From Calliopsis andreniformis (Eukaryota; Arthropoda; Insecta; Hymenoptera; Andrenidae), in contig NW_027480467.1 of NCBI RefSeq assembly GCF_051401765.1, forward strand, positions 1,116,001 to 1,180,000: a stretch of DNA of 64,000 nt, given 5' to 3'. Shown here one piece after another: positions 49,048 through 62,106 of this stretch (positions are counted from its first letter, which is position 1; every line of letters begins with the position of its first letter). A program made the translations under genes and the position numbers. The notes under the pieces were generated by a model. It ran no database searches. It saw only the letters and a program-made list of their open reading frames with translations, and was not told the DNA's origin.

Positions 49048-51497
49048 ACTGAGGACTGAGGATTGAGGATTGAGAGTTGAGGATTGAGGATTGAGGATTG
49101 AAGATTGAGTATTGAGGATTGAGGATTGCGGTTTGACGATTGAGGATTGAGGATTCAGGATTGAGGATTGAAGATTGGCGGATTGAGGATTGAAGATTGA
49201 GGACTGAGGACTGGGGATTGAGTATTGAGGATTGGGGATTGAGTATTGAGGATTGAGGATTGAAGGTTGAGTATTGTGGATTGAAGATTGAGGATTGAGG
49301 ATTGACGATTGAGGACTGAGGATTGAGGTTTGAGGATTGACGTTTGAGGTCTGAGGACTGAGGATTGAGGATTGAGGATTGAGGATTGAGGATTGAGGAT
49401 TGAGGATTGAAGATTGAGGACTGGGGATTGAGGATTCAAGATTGAGGATTAAGGATTGGGGATTGGGGATTGGGGATCTAGGATTAGAGATTGATTATTG
49501 AGGATTGAAGATTGAGGGTTGAGTATTGAGGGTTGAGAATTGAGAATTGAGGATGGGGACTGAGGGTTGAGGATTGAGGTTTGAGATACGAGGATTGAGG
49601 ATTGAGGATTGAGGACTGAGGATTGACGATTGAGTATTGAAGATTGAGGATTGATGACTGAGGATTGAGGATTAAGGTTTGATGATTGCGGAATGAGGAT
49701 TGAAGATTGAGTATTGAGGATTGAATTTTGAGGATTGAGGATTGAGGGTTGAGGATTGAAGATTGAGAATTGACGATTGAGGATTGAAGATTGAGTATTG
49801 AGGATTGAAGATTGAGGATTGAGGATTGAGGATTGAATATTGAGGACTGAGTGTTGAGGGTTGAGAGATGAGAATTGATGTCTGTGGATGGAGATTTGAA
49901 GATTGAAGATTGAGGATTGAGTATTGAAAACTGAGAATTCAGGATATTCTGCTGAGTATTGAGAATTGAGGATTGATGGTTGAGTATTGAGGATTGATGG
50001 TTGAGGGTTGTGTGTTAAATATTGAGGTTTGGCGGATTGAGTATTGAAGATTGAGGACTGAGGACTGAGGATTGAGTATTGAGGATTGAGGATTGAAGAT
50101 TGAGGATTGAGGATTGAAGATTGAGTATTGATGAGTGGAGATTGCGGATTGATTATTGAGGGTTGAGGTTTAAGGACGAGGACTGAGGGTTGAGGATTGA
50201 GGTTTGAGGACAGAGGATTGAGGACTGAGGATTGAGAATTGATAATTGAGGATTGAGGATTGAAGATTTAGGATTGGGTATTGAGGATTGAGTATTGGGG
50301 ATTGAGGATCTAGAATTGGAGATTGATTGTTTAGGATTGAAGATAGAGGGTTGAGGATTGAGGATTGAGGATTGAGGATTGAGAATTGAGAATTGAGGAT
50401 GAGAACTGAGGTTTGAGGATTGAAGTTTGAGGAGTGAGGATTGAGGATTGAGGATTGAGGATTGAGGGTGAGGACTGAGTATTGAAGGTTCAGGATTGAT
50501 GTCTGAGGATTGAGGACTGAGTATTCAGGATTGAGGTTTGAGGATTGAAGATTGAGTATTGAGGATTGAGTGTTGAGGATTGAGGATTGAGTATTGAGGA
50601 TTGAGGATGAGGGCTGAGGTTTGAGGTTTGAGGTTTAAGGACTGAGGACTGAGGATTGAGGATTGAGAATTGAGGATTGAGGATTGAGGATGGAAGATTG
50701 AGGATTTGGTATTGAGGATTGAAGAATGAGGATTGAGGATTGAGGATTGAGGATTGAGGATTGAAGATTGAGTATTGTGGATTGATGATTGACGATTGAG
50801 GATTGTGGATTGAAGATTGAGTATTGAACATTGAGGACTGAGTGTTGAGGGTTCAGTGATGAGGATTGATGTTTGTGGATAGAGGTTTGAAGATTGCAGA
50901 TTGAGTATTGAGTATTGAAAACTGTAAATTGAGGATATTCTATAGAGGATTGAGGATTGTCAACTGATTGTTGAGGACTGAGGGCTGAAGATTGAGGATT
51001 CAGGATTGAGGATTCAGAATTGTGGTTTGAGGACTGAGGATTGAGGATTGAAGATTGATTATTGAGGACCGAGGACTGAGACTTGAGGATTGAGCATTGA
51101 GGATTGAAGATTGAGGATTGGGCATTGAGGATTGAAGACTGAGGATTGAGGATTGAGGATTGAGGATTGAGGATTGATGATTGAAGATTGAGTATTGAGG
51201 ATTGAAGATTGAGGATTGAGGACTGAGGATTGAGGATTGAAGATTGAGGATTGTGGACTGAAGATTGGGTATTGAGGATTGAAGATTGAGGATTGAGGAT
51301 TGAGGATTGAGAATTGACGATGAGGGCTGGGGGTTGGGGGTTGAGGTTTGAGGACTGAGGACTGAGGATTGAGGATTGAGAATTGAGGATTGAGGATTGA
51401 GGATTGAGGATTGAAGATTGAGGATTGGGTATTGAGGATTGAAGATTGAGGATTGAGGATTGAGGATCGAGGATTGAGGGTTGAGGATTGAAGATTG
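49048..51497 (+). repeat. Mosaic of 3,679-bp repeat parts
   Basis: The second member of the 230-bp pair (49128) is cut near 49175 and joined to GATTGGCGGATTG, so the expected A' element is missing. The following sequence matches 43.43-44.2 kb at offset 5,744. Cores 49942 (A'') and 50933 (B) keep the 991-bp spacing. The last part resembles 37.4-38.1 kb at offset about 13,495, including the G-rich GGGCTGGGGGTTGGGGG segment. No gene is visible. Confidence 0.8.
49453..49475 (+). other. GGGGATT cluster (copy 7)
   Basis: Offset 5,744 bp from copy 6. The A' element that normally precedes it has been deleted here, but the cluster and the A'' element (49942) remain. Confidence 0.7.
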
Positions 51498-52870
51498 AAT
51501 ATTGATGATTGAAGATTGAGTATTGAGAATTGAGGGTTGTGGATTGAGGACGAGGACTGAGGGTTGAGTATTGATGTTTGAGGTCTGAAGATTGAGGATT
51601 GAGGATTGAGAATTGAGGATTGAGGATTGAGGATTGAAGATTGAGGATTGGGTATTGAGGATTGGAGAGTGAGGACTGGGGATTTAGGATTGAGGATCGA
51701 GGATTGAAGATCGAGTATTGAGGATTGAAGATTGAGGATTGAGGATTGAGGATTGAGGATTGAGTATTGAGGATTGAGGATTCAGGATTGAGGATTGAGG
51801 ATTGAAGATTGAGGATTGAAGATTGAGGATTGAGGATTGAAGATTGACGTTTGAGGATTGTGGGTTGAAGATTGAGTGTCGAACATTGAGGACTGAGTGT
51901 TGAGGTTTCAGCGATGAGAATTGATGTTTGTGGATACAGGTTTGAAGATTGCAGATTGAGTATTGAGTATTGAAAACTGTGAATTGAGGATATTCTATTG
52001 AGGATTGAGGATTGTCAACTGATTGTTGAGGACTGAGGGCTGAAGATTGAGGATTCATGATTGAGGATTCAGAATTGAGGTTTGAAGACTGAGGATTGAG
52101 GATTGAAGAATGATTATTGAGGATTGAGGGTTGAGAATTGAGGATTGAGGGTTGAGGATTGAAGATTGAGGATTGGGTATAGAGGATTGAAGAATGAGGA
52201 CAGAGGATTTAGGATTGAGGAATGAGGATTGAAGATTGAATATTGAGGATTGAAGATTGAGGATTGAGGATTGAGGATTGAGGATTGATGATTGAGGATT
52301 GAGGCTTGAGGGTTGATGATTGAGGATTGAAGATTGAGGATTGCGAATCGAGGCTGAGGGCTGAAGGTTGAGTATTGAGGATTGAAGACTGACGACTGAA
52401 GGCTGAGGATTGAGGGTTGAGGATTGAGGATTGAGGATTGAAGATTGAGGATTGGGTATTGAGGATTGAAGAATCAGGATTGAGGATTGAGGATTGAGGA
52501 TTGAGGATTGAAGATTGAGGATTGAGAATTGAGGATTGAGGATTGAAGATTGAGTATTGAGGATTGAAGGTTGAGCATTGAGGATTGAGGATTGAGGATT
52601 GAGGATTGAAAATTGAGAATTGGGGACTGAGTGTTGAAGGTTGAGTGATGAGAGTTGATGATTGTGGATGGAGGTTTGAAGATTGAAGATTGAGGATTGA
52701 GTATTGAAAACTGAGAATTCAGGATATTCTATTGAGTATTGAGAATTTTGGATTGATGGTTGAGTACTGAGGATTGATGGTTGAGGGTTGTGTGTTGAAT
52801 ATTGAGGATTGGCGGATTGAGTATTGAAGATTGAGGACTGAGGACTGAGGATTGAGTATTGAGGATTGAG
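51498..52870 (+). repeat. Displaced copy of 44.86-46.23 kb
   Basis: Offset 6,638 bp. AATATTGATG at 51498 equals 44860; cores 51988 (B') and 52722 (A) equal 45350 and 46084. One variant heptamer near 51765 (GAGTATT for GAGGATT) distinguishes this copy. Identity continues into the next tandem pair as far as 54356. Confidence 0.85.
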
Positions 52871-55800
52871 GATTGAAGATTTAGGATTGGGTATTGAGGA
52901 TTGAGTATTGGGGATTGAGGATCTACAATTGGAGATTGATTGTTTAGGATTGAAGATAGAGGGTTGAGGATTGAGGATTGAGGATTGAGGATTGAGAATT
53001 GAGAATTGAGGATGAGAACTGAGGTTTGAGGATTGAAGTTTGAGGAGTGAGGATTGAGGATTGACGATTGAGGATTGAGGGTGAGGATTCAGTATTGAAG
53101 GTTCAGGATTGATGTCTGAGTATTGAGGATTGAGTATTCAGGATTGAGGTTTGAGGATTGAAGATTGAGTATTGAGGATTGAGTGTTGAGGATTGAGGAT
53201 TGAGTATTGAGGATTGAGGATGAGGGCTGAGGTTTGAGGTTTGAGGTTTAAGGACTGAGGACTGAGGATTGAGGATTGAGAATTGAGGATTGAGGATTGA
53301 GGATTGAAGATTGAGGATTTGGTATTGAGGATTGAAGAATGAGGATTGAGGATTGAGGATTGAGGATTGAGGATTGAAGATTGAGTATTGAGGATTGATG
53401 ATTGACGATTGAGGATTGTGGATTGAAGATTGAGTATTGAACATTGAGGGCTGAGTGTTGAGGGTTCAGTGATGAGAATTGATGTTTGTGGATAGAGGTT
53501 TGAAGATTGCAGATTGAGTATTGAGTATTGAAAACTGTAAATTGAGGATATTCTATTGAGGATTGAGGATTGTCAACTGATTGTTGAGGACTGAGGGCTG
53601 AAGATTGAGGATTCAGGATTGAGGATTCAGAATTGTGGTTTGATGACTGAGGATTGAGGATTGAAGATTGATTATTGAGGACCGAGGACTGAGACTTGAG
53701 GATTGAGCATTGAGGATTGAAGATTGAGGATTGGGCATTGAGGATTGAAGACTGAGGATTGAGGATTGAGGATTGAGGATTGATGATTGAAGATTGAGTA
53801 TTGAGGATTGAAGATTGAGGATTGAGGACTGAGGATTGAGGATTGAAGATTGAGGATTGTGGACTGAAGATTGGGTATTGAGGATTGAAGATTGAGGATT
53901 GAGGATTGAGGATTGAGAATTGACGATGAGGGCTGCGGGTTGGGGTTGTGGTTTGAGGACTGAGGACTGAGGACTGAGGATTGAGAATTGAGGATTGAGG
54001 ATTGAGGATTGAGGATTGAAGATTGAGGATTGGGTATTGAGGATTGAAGATTGAGGATTGAGGATTGAGGATCGAGGATTGAGGGTTGAGGATTGAAGAT
54101 TGAATATTGATGATTGAAGATTGAGTATTGAGAATTGAGGGTTGTGGATTGAGGACGAGGACTGAGGGTTGAGTATTGATGTTTGAGGTCTGAAGATTTG
54201 AGGATTGAGGATTGAGAATTGAGGATTGAGGATTGAGGATTGAAGAGTGAGGATTGGGTATTGAGGATTGGAGAGTGAGGACTGGGGATTTAGGATTGAG
54301 GATCGAGGATTGAAGATCGAGTATTGAGGATTGAAGATTGAGGATTGAGGATTGAGGTTTGAAGACTGAGGATTGAGGATTGAAGAATGATTATTGAGGA
54401 TTGAGGGATGAGAATTGAGGATTGAGGATTGATGATTGAGGTTTGAGGCTTGAGGGTTGATGATTGAGGATTGAAGATTGAGGATTGCGAATCGAGTCTG
54501 AGGGCTGAAGGTTGAGTATTGAGGATTGAAGACTGACGACTGAAGGCTGAGGATTGAGGGTTGAGGATTTAGGATTGAGAGTTGAGGATTGAGGATTGAG
54601 GATTGAAGATTTAGGATTGGGTATTGAGGATTGAGTATTGGGGATTGAGGATCTACAATTGGAGATTGATTGTTTAGGATTGAAGATAGAGGGTTGAGGA
54701 TTGAGGATTGAGGATTGAGGATTGAGAATTGAGAATTGAGGATGAGAACTGAGGTTTGAGGATTGAAGTTTGAGGAGTGAGGATTGAGGATTGACGATTG
54801 AGGATTGAGGGTGAGGATTCAGTATTGAAGGTTCAGGATTGATGTCTGAGTATTGAGGATTGAGTATTCAGGATTGAGGTTTGAGGATTGAAGATTGAGT
54901 ATTGAGGATTGAGTGTTGAGGATTGAGGATTGAGTATTGAGGATTGAGGATGAGGGCTGAGGTTTGAGGTTTGAGGTTTAAGGACTGAGGACTGAGGATT
55001 GAGGATTGAGAATTGAGGATTGAGGATTGAGGATTGAAGATTGAGGATTTGGTATTGAGGATTGAAGAATGAGGATTGAGGATTGAGGATTGAGGATTGA
55101 GGATTGAAGATTGAGTATTGAGGATTGATGATTGACGATTGAGGATTGTGGATTGAAGATTGAGTATTGAACATTGAGGGCTGAGTGTTGAGGGTTCAGT
55201 GATGAGAATTGATGTTTGTGGATAGAGGTTTGAAGATTGCAGATTGAGTATTGAGTATTGAAAACTGTAAATTGAGGATATTCTATTGAGGATTGAGGAT
55301 TGTCAACTGATTGTTGAGGACTGAGGGCTGAAGATTGAGGATTCAGGATTGAGGATTCAGAATTGTGGTTTGAGGACTGAGGATTGAGGATTGAAGATTG
55401 ATTATTGAGGACCGAGGACTGAGACTTGAGGATTGAGCATTGAGGATTGAAGATTGAGGATTGGGCATTGAGGATTGAAGACTGAGGATTGAGGATTGAG
55501 GATTGAGGATTGATGATTGAAGATTGAGTATTGAGGATTGAAGATTGAGGATTGAGGACTGAGGATTGAGGATTGAAGATTGAGGATTGTGGACTGAAGA
55601 TTGGGTATTGAGGATTGAAGATTGAGGATTGAGGATTGAGGATTGAGAATTGACGATGAGGGCTGCGGGTTGGGGTTGTGGTTTGAGGACTGAGGACTGA
55701 GGACTGAGGATTGAGAATTGAGGATTGAGGATTGAGGATTGAGGATTGAAGATTGAGGATTGGGTATTGAGGATTGAAGATTGAGGATTGAGGATTGAGG

Positions 55801-56600
55801 ATCGAGGATTGAGGGTTGAGGATTGAAGAATGAATATTGATGATTGAAGATTGAGTATTGAGAATTGAGGGTTGTGGATTGAGGACGAGGACTGAGGGTT
55901 GAGTATTGATGTTTGAGGTCTGAAGATTTGAGGATTGAGGATTGAGAATTGAGGATTGAGGATTGAGGATTGAAGAGTGAGGATTGGGTATTGAGGATTG
56001 GAGAGTGAGGACTGGGGATTTAGGATTGAGGATCGAGGATTGAAGATCGAGTATTGAGGATTGAAGATTGAGGATTGAGGATTGAGGATTGAAGATTGAA
56101 GATTGAGGATTGAAGATTGACGATTGAGGATTGTGGGTTGAAGATTGAGTATCGAACATTGAGGACTGAGTGTTGAGGTTTCAGTGATGAGAATTGATGT
56201 TTGTGGATACAGGTTTGAAGATTGCAGATTGAGTATTGAGTATTGAAAACTGTGAATTGAGGATATTCTATTGAGGATTGAGGATTGTCAACTGATTGTT
56301 GAGGACTGAGGGCTGAAGATTGAGGATTCATGATTGAGGATTCAGAATTGAGGTTTGAAGACTGAGGATTGAGGATTGAAGAATGATTATTGAGGATTGA
56401 GGGATGAGAATTGAGGATTGAGGATTGATGATTGAGGTTTGAGGCTTGAGGGTTGATGATTGAGGATTGAAGATTGAGGATTGCGAATCGAGTCTGAGGG
56501 CTGAAGGTTGAGTATTGAGGATTGAAGACTGACGACTGAAGGCTGAGGATTGAGGGTTGAGGATTTAGGATTGAGAGTTGAGGATTGAGGATTGAGGATT
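52871..56600 (+). repeat. Tandem pair of 1,730 and 1,996 bp
   Basis: Copy 1 is 52871-54600 and copy 2 is 54601-56600. Core 53546 (B) recurs at 55276 (B), 1,730 bp on. Copy 2 also holds core 56261 (B'). Copy 1 has lost that element: near 54356 it jumps from sequence equal to 56085 to sequence equal to 56352, a deletion of 266 bp (38 heptamers). Shared variants such as GTTTGAGGCTTGAGGGTTG (about 54439 and 56435) confirm the pairing. Confidence 0.86.
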
Positions 56601-57534
56601 GAAGATTGAGGATTGGGTATTGAGGATTGAAGAATCAGGATTGGGGATTGAGGATTGAGGATTGAGGATTGAAGATTGAGGATTGAGAATTGAGGATTGA
56701 GGATTGAAGATTGAGTATTGAGGATTGAAGGTTGAGCATTGAGGATTGAGGATTGAGGATTGAGGATTGAAAATTGAGAATTGGGGACTGAGTGTTGAAG
56801 GTTGAGTGATGAGAGTTGATGATTGTGGATGGAGGTTTGAAGATTGAAGATTGAGGATTGAGTATTGAAAACTGAGAATTCAGGATATTCTATTGAGTAT
56901 TGAGAATTTTGGATTGATGGTTGAGTACTGAGGATTGATGGTTGAGGGTTGTGTGTTGAATATTGAGGATTGGCGGATTGAGTATTGAAGATTGAGGACT
57001 GAGGACTGAGGATTGAGTATTGAGGATTGAGGATTGAAGATTTAGGATTGGGTATTGAGGATTGAGTATTGGGGATTGAGGATCTAGAATTGGAGATTGA
57101 TTGTTTAGGATTGAAGATAGAGGGTTGAGGATTGAGGATTGAGGATTGAGGATTGAGAATTGAGAATTGAGGATGAGAACTGAGGTTTGAGGATTGAAGT
57201 TTGAGGAGTGAGGATTGAGGATTGAGGATTGAGGATTGAGGGTGAGGATTCAGTATTGAAGGTTCAGGATTGATGTCTGAGTATTGAGGATTGAGAATTC
57301 AGGATTGAGGTTTGAGGATTGAAGATTGAGTATTGAGGATTGAGTGTTGAGGATTGAGGATTGAGTATTGAGGATTGAGGATGAGGGCTGAGGTTTGAGG
57401 TTTGAGGTTTAAGGACTGAGGACTGAGGATCGAGGATTGAGAATTGAGAATTGAGGATTGAGGATTGAAGATTGAGGATTTGGTATTGAGGACTGAAGAA
57501 TGAGGATTGAGGATTGAGGATTGAGGATTGAGGA
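56601..57534 (+). repeat. Class A segment leading into the right domain
   Basis: Core 56883 (A), 622 bp after core 56261. It follows 27.4-27.9 kb, then 25.4-25.8 kb types. A second GAATTC outside a punctuation element appears near 57297 (GAGAATTCAGGATTGAG). No further punctuation core is found until 60628, the longest gap in the window (3,745 bp). No gene is visible. Confidence 0.78.
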
Positions 57535-59186
57535 TTAAAGATTGAGTATTGAGGATTGAAGATTGAGGATTGAGGATTGAGGATTGAGGATTGAGGACTG
57601 AGGATTGTGGATTGAGGATTGAGGATTGAAGATTGAGTATTGCTGATTGAAGATTGAGGATTGAGGATTGAGTGTTGAGGATTGAGGACGAGGACTGACG
57701 GTTGAGGATTGTGGCTTGAGGATTGAGGATTGAGGATTGAGAATTGAGGATGAGGGCTGAGGTTTGAGGATTGAGGTTTGAGGAATCAGGATTGAGGATT
57801 GGGGATTGAGGATTGAGGATTGAGGATTGAGTATTGAACGTTGACGATTGATGACTGAGGATTGAGGATTGCGGTTTAACGATTGAGGATTGAGGATTGA
57901 GGATTCAGGATTGAGAATTGAAGATTGAGAATTGAGGATTGAGGACTGAAGGTTGAGGACTGAGGAATAAGGATTGAGGATTGAGGATGAGGGCTGAGGG
58001 TTGAGGATTGAGGTTTGAGGACTGAGGACTGAGGATTGAGGATTGAGAGTTGAGGATTGAGGATTGAGGATTGAAGATTGAGTATTGAGGATTGAGGATT
58101 GCGGTTTGACGATTGAGGATTGAGGATTGAGGATTCAGGATTGAGGATTGAAGATTGAGGATTGAGGATTGAGGACTGAAGGTTGAGGACTGAGGGATAA
58201 GGATTGAGGATTGAGGATGAGGGCTGAGGGTTGAGGATTGAGGTTTGAGGACTGAGGACTGAGGATTGAGGATTGAGAATTGAGGATTGAGGATTGAGGA
58301 TTGAAGATTGAGGATTGGGTATTGAGGATTGAATAATGAGGATTGAGGATTGAGGATTGAGGATTGAGGATTGAAGATTGAGTATTGAGGATTGAAGATA
58401 GAGGATTGAGGACTGAGGACTGAGGATTGAGGATTGAGAATTGAGGATTGAAGATTGAGGATTCGGCATTGAGGATTGAAGACTGAGGATTGAGGATTGA
58501 GGATTGAGGATTGATGATTGAAGATTGAGTATTGAGGATTGAAGATTGAGGATTGAGGACTGAGGATTGAGGATCGAGGATTGAGGGTTGAGGATTGAAG
58601 ATTGAATATTGATGATTGAAGGTTGAGTATTGAGAATTGAGCGTTGTGGATTGAGGACGAGGTCTGAGGGTTGAGTATTGATGCTTGAGGTCTGAAGATT
58701 GAGGATTGAGGATTGAGAATTGAGGATTGAGGATTGAGGATTGAAGATTGAGGATTGGGTATTGAGGATTGGAGAGTGAGGACTGGGGATTTAGGATTGA
58801 GGATCGAGGATTGAAGATCGAGTATTGAGGATTGAAGATTGAGGATTGAGGATTGAGGATTGAGGATTGAGGATTGAGGATTCAGGATTGAGGATTGAGG
58901 ATTGAAGATTGAGGATTGAAGTTTGAGGAGTGTGGATTGAGGATTGAGGATTGAGGATTGAGGGTGAGGATTGAGTATTGAAGGTTCAGGATTGATGTCT
59001 GAGTATTGAGGATTGAGTATTCAGGATTGAGGTTTGAGGATTGAAGATTGATTATTGAGGATTGAGTGTTGAGGATTGAGGATTGAGTATTGAGGATTGA
59101 GGATGAGGGCTAAGGTTTGAGGTTTGAGGTTTAAGGACTGAGGACTGAGGATTGAAGATTGAGAATTGAGGATTGAGGATTGAGGA
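57535..59186 (+). repeat. 1,652-bp repeat, copy 1
   Basis: GCGGTTTAACG at 57871 corresponds to GCGGTTTGACG at 59523 (1,652 bp). The 230-bp pair is present (57871/58101). GATCGAGG at 58572 corresponds to 60224. There is no punctuation core, so this repeat is built from the spacer types normally found between A and A' and before B' elements. It carries GAGCGTTGTGG and GATGCTTGAGG variants specific to this family. Confidence 0.84.
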
Positions 59187-60497
59187 TTGAAGATTGAGTA
59201 TTGAGGATTGAAGATTGAGGATTGAGGATTGAGGATTGAGGATTGAGGACTGAGGATTGTGGATTGAGGATTGAGGATTGAAGATTGAGTATTGATGATT
59301 GAAGATTGAGGATTGAGGATTGAGTGTTGAGGATTGAGGACGAGGACTGACGGTTGAGGATTGTGGCTTGAGGATTGAGGATTGAGGATTGAGAATTGAG
59401 GATGAGGGCTGAGGTTTGAGGATTGAGGTTTGAGGAATCAGGATTGAGGATTGGGGATTGAGGATTGAGGATTGAGGATTGAGTATTGAACGTTGACGAT
59501 TGATGACTGAGGATTGAGGATTGCGGTTTGACGATTGAGGATTGAGGATTGAGGATTCAGGGTTGAGGATTGAAGATTGAGAATTGAGGATTGAGGACTG
59601 AAGGTTGAGGACTGAGGAATAAGGATTGAGGATTGAGGATGAGGGCTGAGGGTTGAGGATTGAGGTTTGAGGACTGAGGACTGAGGATTGAGGATTGAGA
59701 GTTGAGGATTGAGGATTGAGGATTGAAGATTGAGTATTGAGGATTGAGGATTGCGGTTTGACGATTGAGGATTGAGGATTGAGGATTCAGGATTGAGGAT
59801 TGAAGATTGAGGATTGAGGATTGAGGACTGAAGGTTGAGGACTGAGGAATAAGGATTGAGGATTGAGGATGAGGGCTGAGGGTTGAGGATTGAGGTTTGA
59901 GGACTGAGGACTGAGGATTGAGGATTGAGAATTGAGGATTGAGGATTGAGGATTGAAGATTGAGGATTGGGTATTGAGGATTGAATAATGAGGATTGAGG
60001 ATTGAGGATTGAGGATTGAGGATTGAAGATTGAGTATTGAGGATTGAAGATAGAGGATTGAGGACTGAGGACTGAGGATTGAGGATTGAGAATTGAGGAT
60101 TGAAGATTGAGGATTCGGCATTGAGGATTGAAGACTGAGGATTGAGGATTGAGGATTGAGGATTGATGATTGAAGATTGAGTATTGAGGATTGAAGATTG
60201 AGGATTGAGGACTGAGGATTGAGGATCGAGTATTGAGGGTTGAGGATTGAAGATTGAATATTGATGATTGAAGGTTGAGTATTGAGAATTGAGCGTTGTG
60301 GATTGAGGACGAGGTCTGAGGGTTGAGTATTGATGCTTGAGGTCTGAAGATTGAGGATTGAGGATTGAGAATTGAGGATTGAGGATTGAGGATTGAAGAT
60401 TGAGGATTGGGTATTGAGGATTGGAGAGTGAGGACTGGGGATTTAGGATTGAGGATCGAGGATTGAAGATCGAGTATTGAGGATTGAAGATTGAGGA
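59187..60497 (+). repeat. 1,652-bp repeat, copy 2 (partial)
   Basis: Matches 57535-58845 at offset 1,652, including the 230-bp pair (59523/59753) and the GAGCGTTGTGG variant (near 60290). It diverges near 60497 at GGATTGTGGATAGAAG, entering a class B flank. It is copied again at offset 3,757 near the window end. Confidence 0.84.
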
Positions 60498-61980
60498 TTG
60501 TGGATAGAAGATTGAGTATTGAACATTGAGGACTGAGTGTTGAGGGTTCAGTGATGAGAATTGATGTTTGTGGATAGAGGTTTGAAGATTGCAGATTGAG
60601 TATTGAGTATTGAAAACTGTAAATTGAGGATATTCTATTGAGGATTGAGGATTGTCAACTGATTGTTGAGGACTGAGGGCTGAAGATTGAGGATTCAGGA
60701 TTGAGGATTCAGAGTTGTGGTTTGAGGACTGAGGATTGAGGATTGAAGATTGATTATTGAGAACCGAGGACTGAGACTTGAGGATTGAGCATTGAGGATT
60801 GAAGATTGAGGATTGGGCATTGAGGATTGAAGACTGAGGATTGAGGATTGAGGATTGAGGATTGATGATTGTAGATTGAGTATTGAGGATTGAAGATTGA
60901 GGATTGAGGACTGAGGATTGAGGATTGAAGATTGAGGATTGTGGACTGAAGATCGGGTATTGAGGATTGAAGATTGAGGATTGAGGATTGAGGATTGAGA
61001 ATTGACGATGAGGGCTGCGGGTTCGGGGTTGTGGTTTGAGGACTGAGGACTGAGGATTGAGGATTGAGAATTGAGGATTGAGGATTGAGGATTGAGGATT
61101 GAAGATTGAGGATTGGGTATTGAGGATTGAAGATTGAGGATTGAGGATTGAGGATCGAGGATTGAGGGTTGAGGATTGAAGATTGAATATTGATGATTGA
61201 AGATTGAGTATTGAGAATTGAGGGTTGTGGATTGAGGACGAGGACTGAGGGTTGAGTATTGATGTTTGAGGTCTGAAGATTGAGGATTCAGGATTGAGAA
61301 TTGAGGATTGAGGATTGAGGATTGAAGATTGAGGATTGGGTATTGAGGATTGGAGAGTGAGGACTGGGGATTTAGGATTGAGGATCGAGGATTGAAGATC
61401 GAGTATTGAGGATTGAAGATTGAGGATTGAGGATTGAGGATTGAAGATTGAGTATTGAGGATTGAAGATTGACGATTGAGGATTGTGGGTTGAAGATTGA
61501 GCATCGAACATTGAGGACTGAGTGTTGAGGTTTCAGTGATGAGAATTGATGTTTGTGGATACAGGTTTGAAGATTGCAGATTGAGTATTGAGTATTGAAA
61601 ACTGTGAATTGAGGATATTCTATTGAGGATTGAGGATTGTCAACTGATTGTTGAGGACTGAGGGCTGAAGATTGAGGATTCATGATTGAGGATTCAGAAT
61701 TGAGGTTTGAAGACTGAGGATTGAGGATTGAAGAATGATTATTGAGGATTGAGGGTTGAGAATTGAGGATTGAGGATTGATGATTGAGGATTGAGGCTTG
61801 AGTATTGATGATTGAGGATTGAAGATTGAGGATTGCGAATCGAGGCTGAGGGCTGAAGGTTGAGTATTGAGGATTGAAGACTGACGATTGAAGACTGAGG
61901 ATTGAGGGTTGAGGATTTAGGATTGAGAGTTGAGGATTGAGGATTGAGGATTGAAGATTGAGGATTGGGTATTGAGGATT

Positions 61981-62106
61981 GAAGAATCAGGATTGAGGAT
62001 TGAGGATTGAGGATTGAAGATTGAGGATTGGGTATTGAGGATTGAAGAATCAGGATTGAGGATTGAGGATTGAGGATTGAGGATTGAAGATTGAGGATTG
62101 AGAATT
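61981..62106 (+). repeat. 63-bp tandem duplication
   Basis: GAAGAATCAGG occurs at 61981 and 62044, 63 bp (nine heptamers) apart, with the same GGATTGGGTATTGAGG lead-in. Other copies of this segment have it once. Confidence 0.87.
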
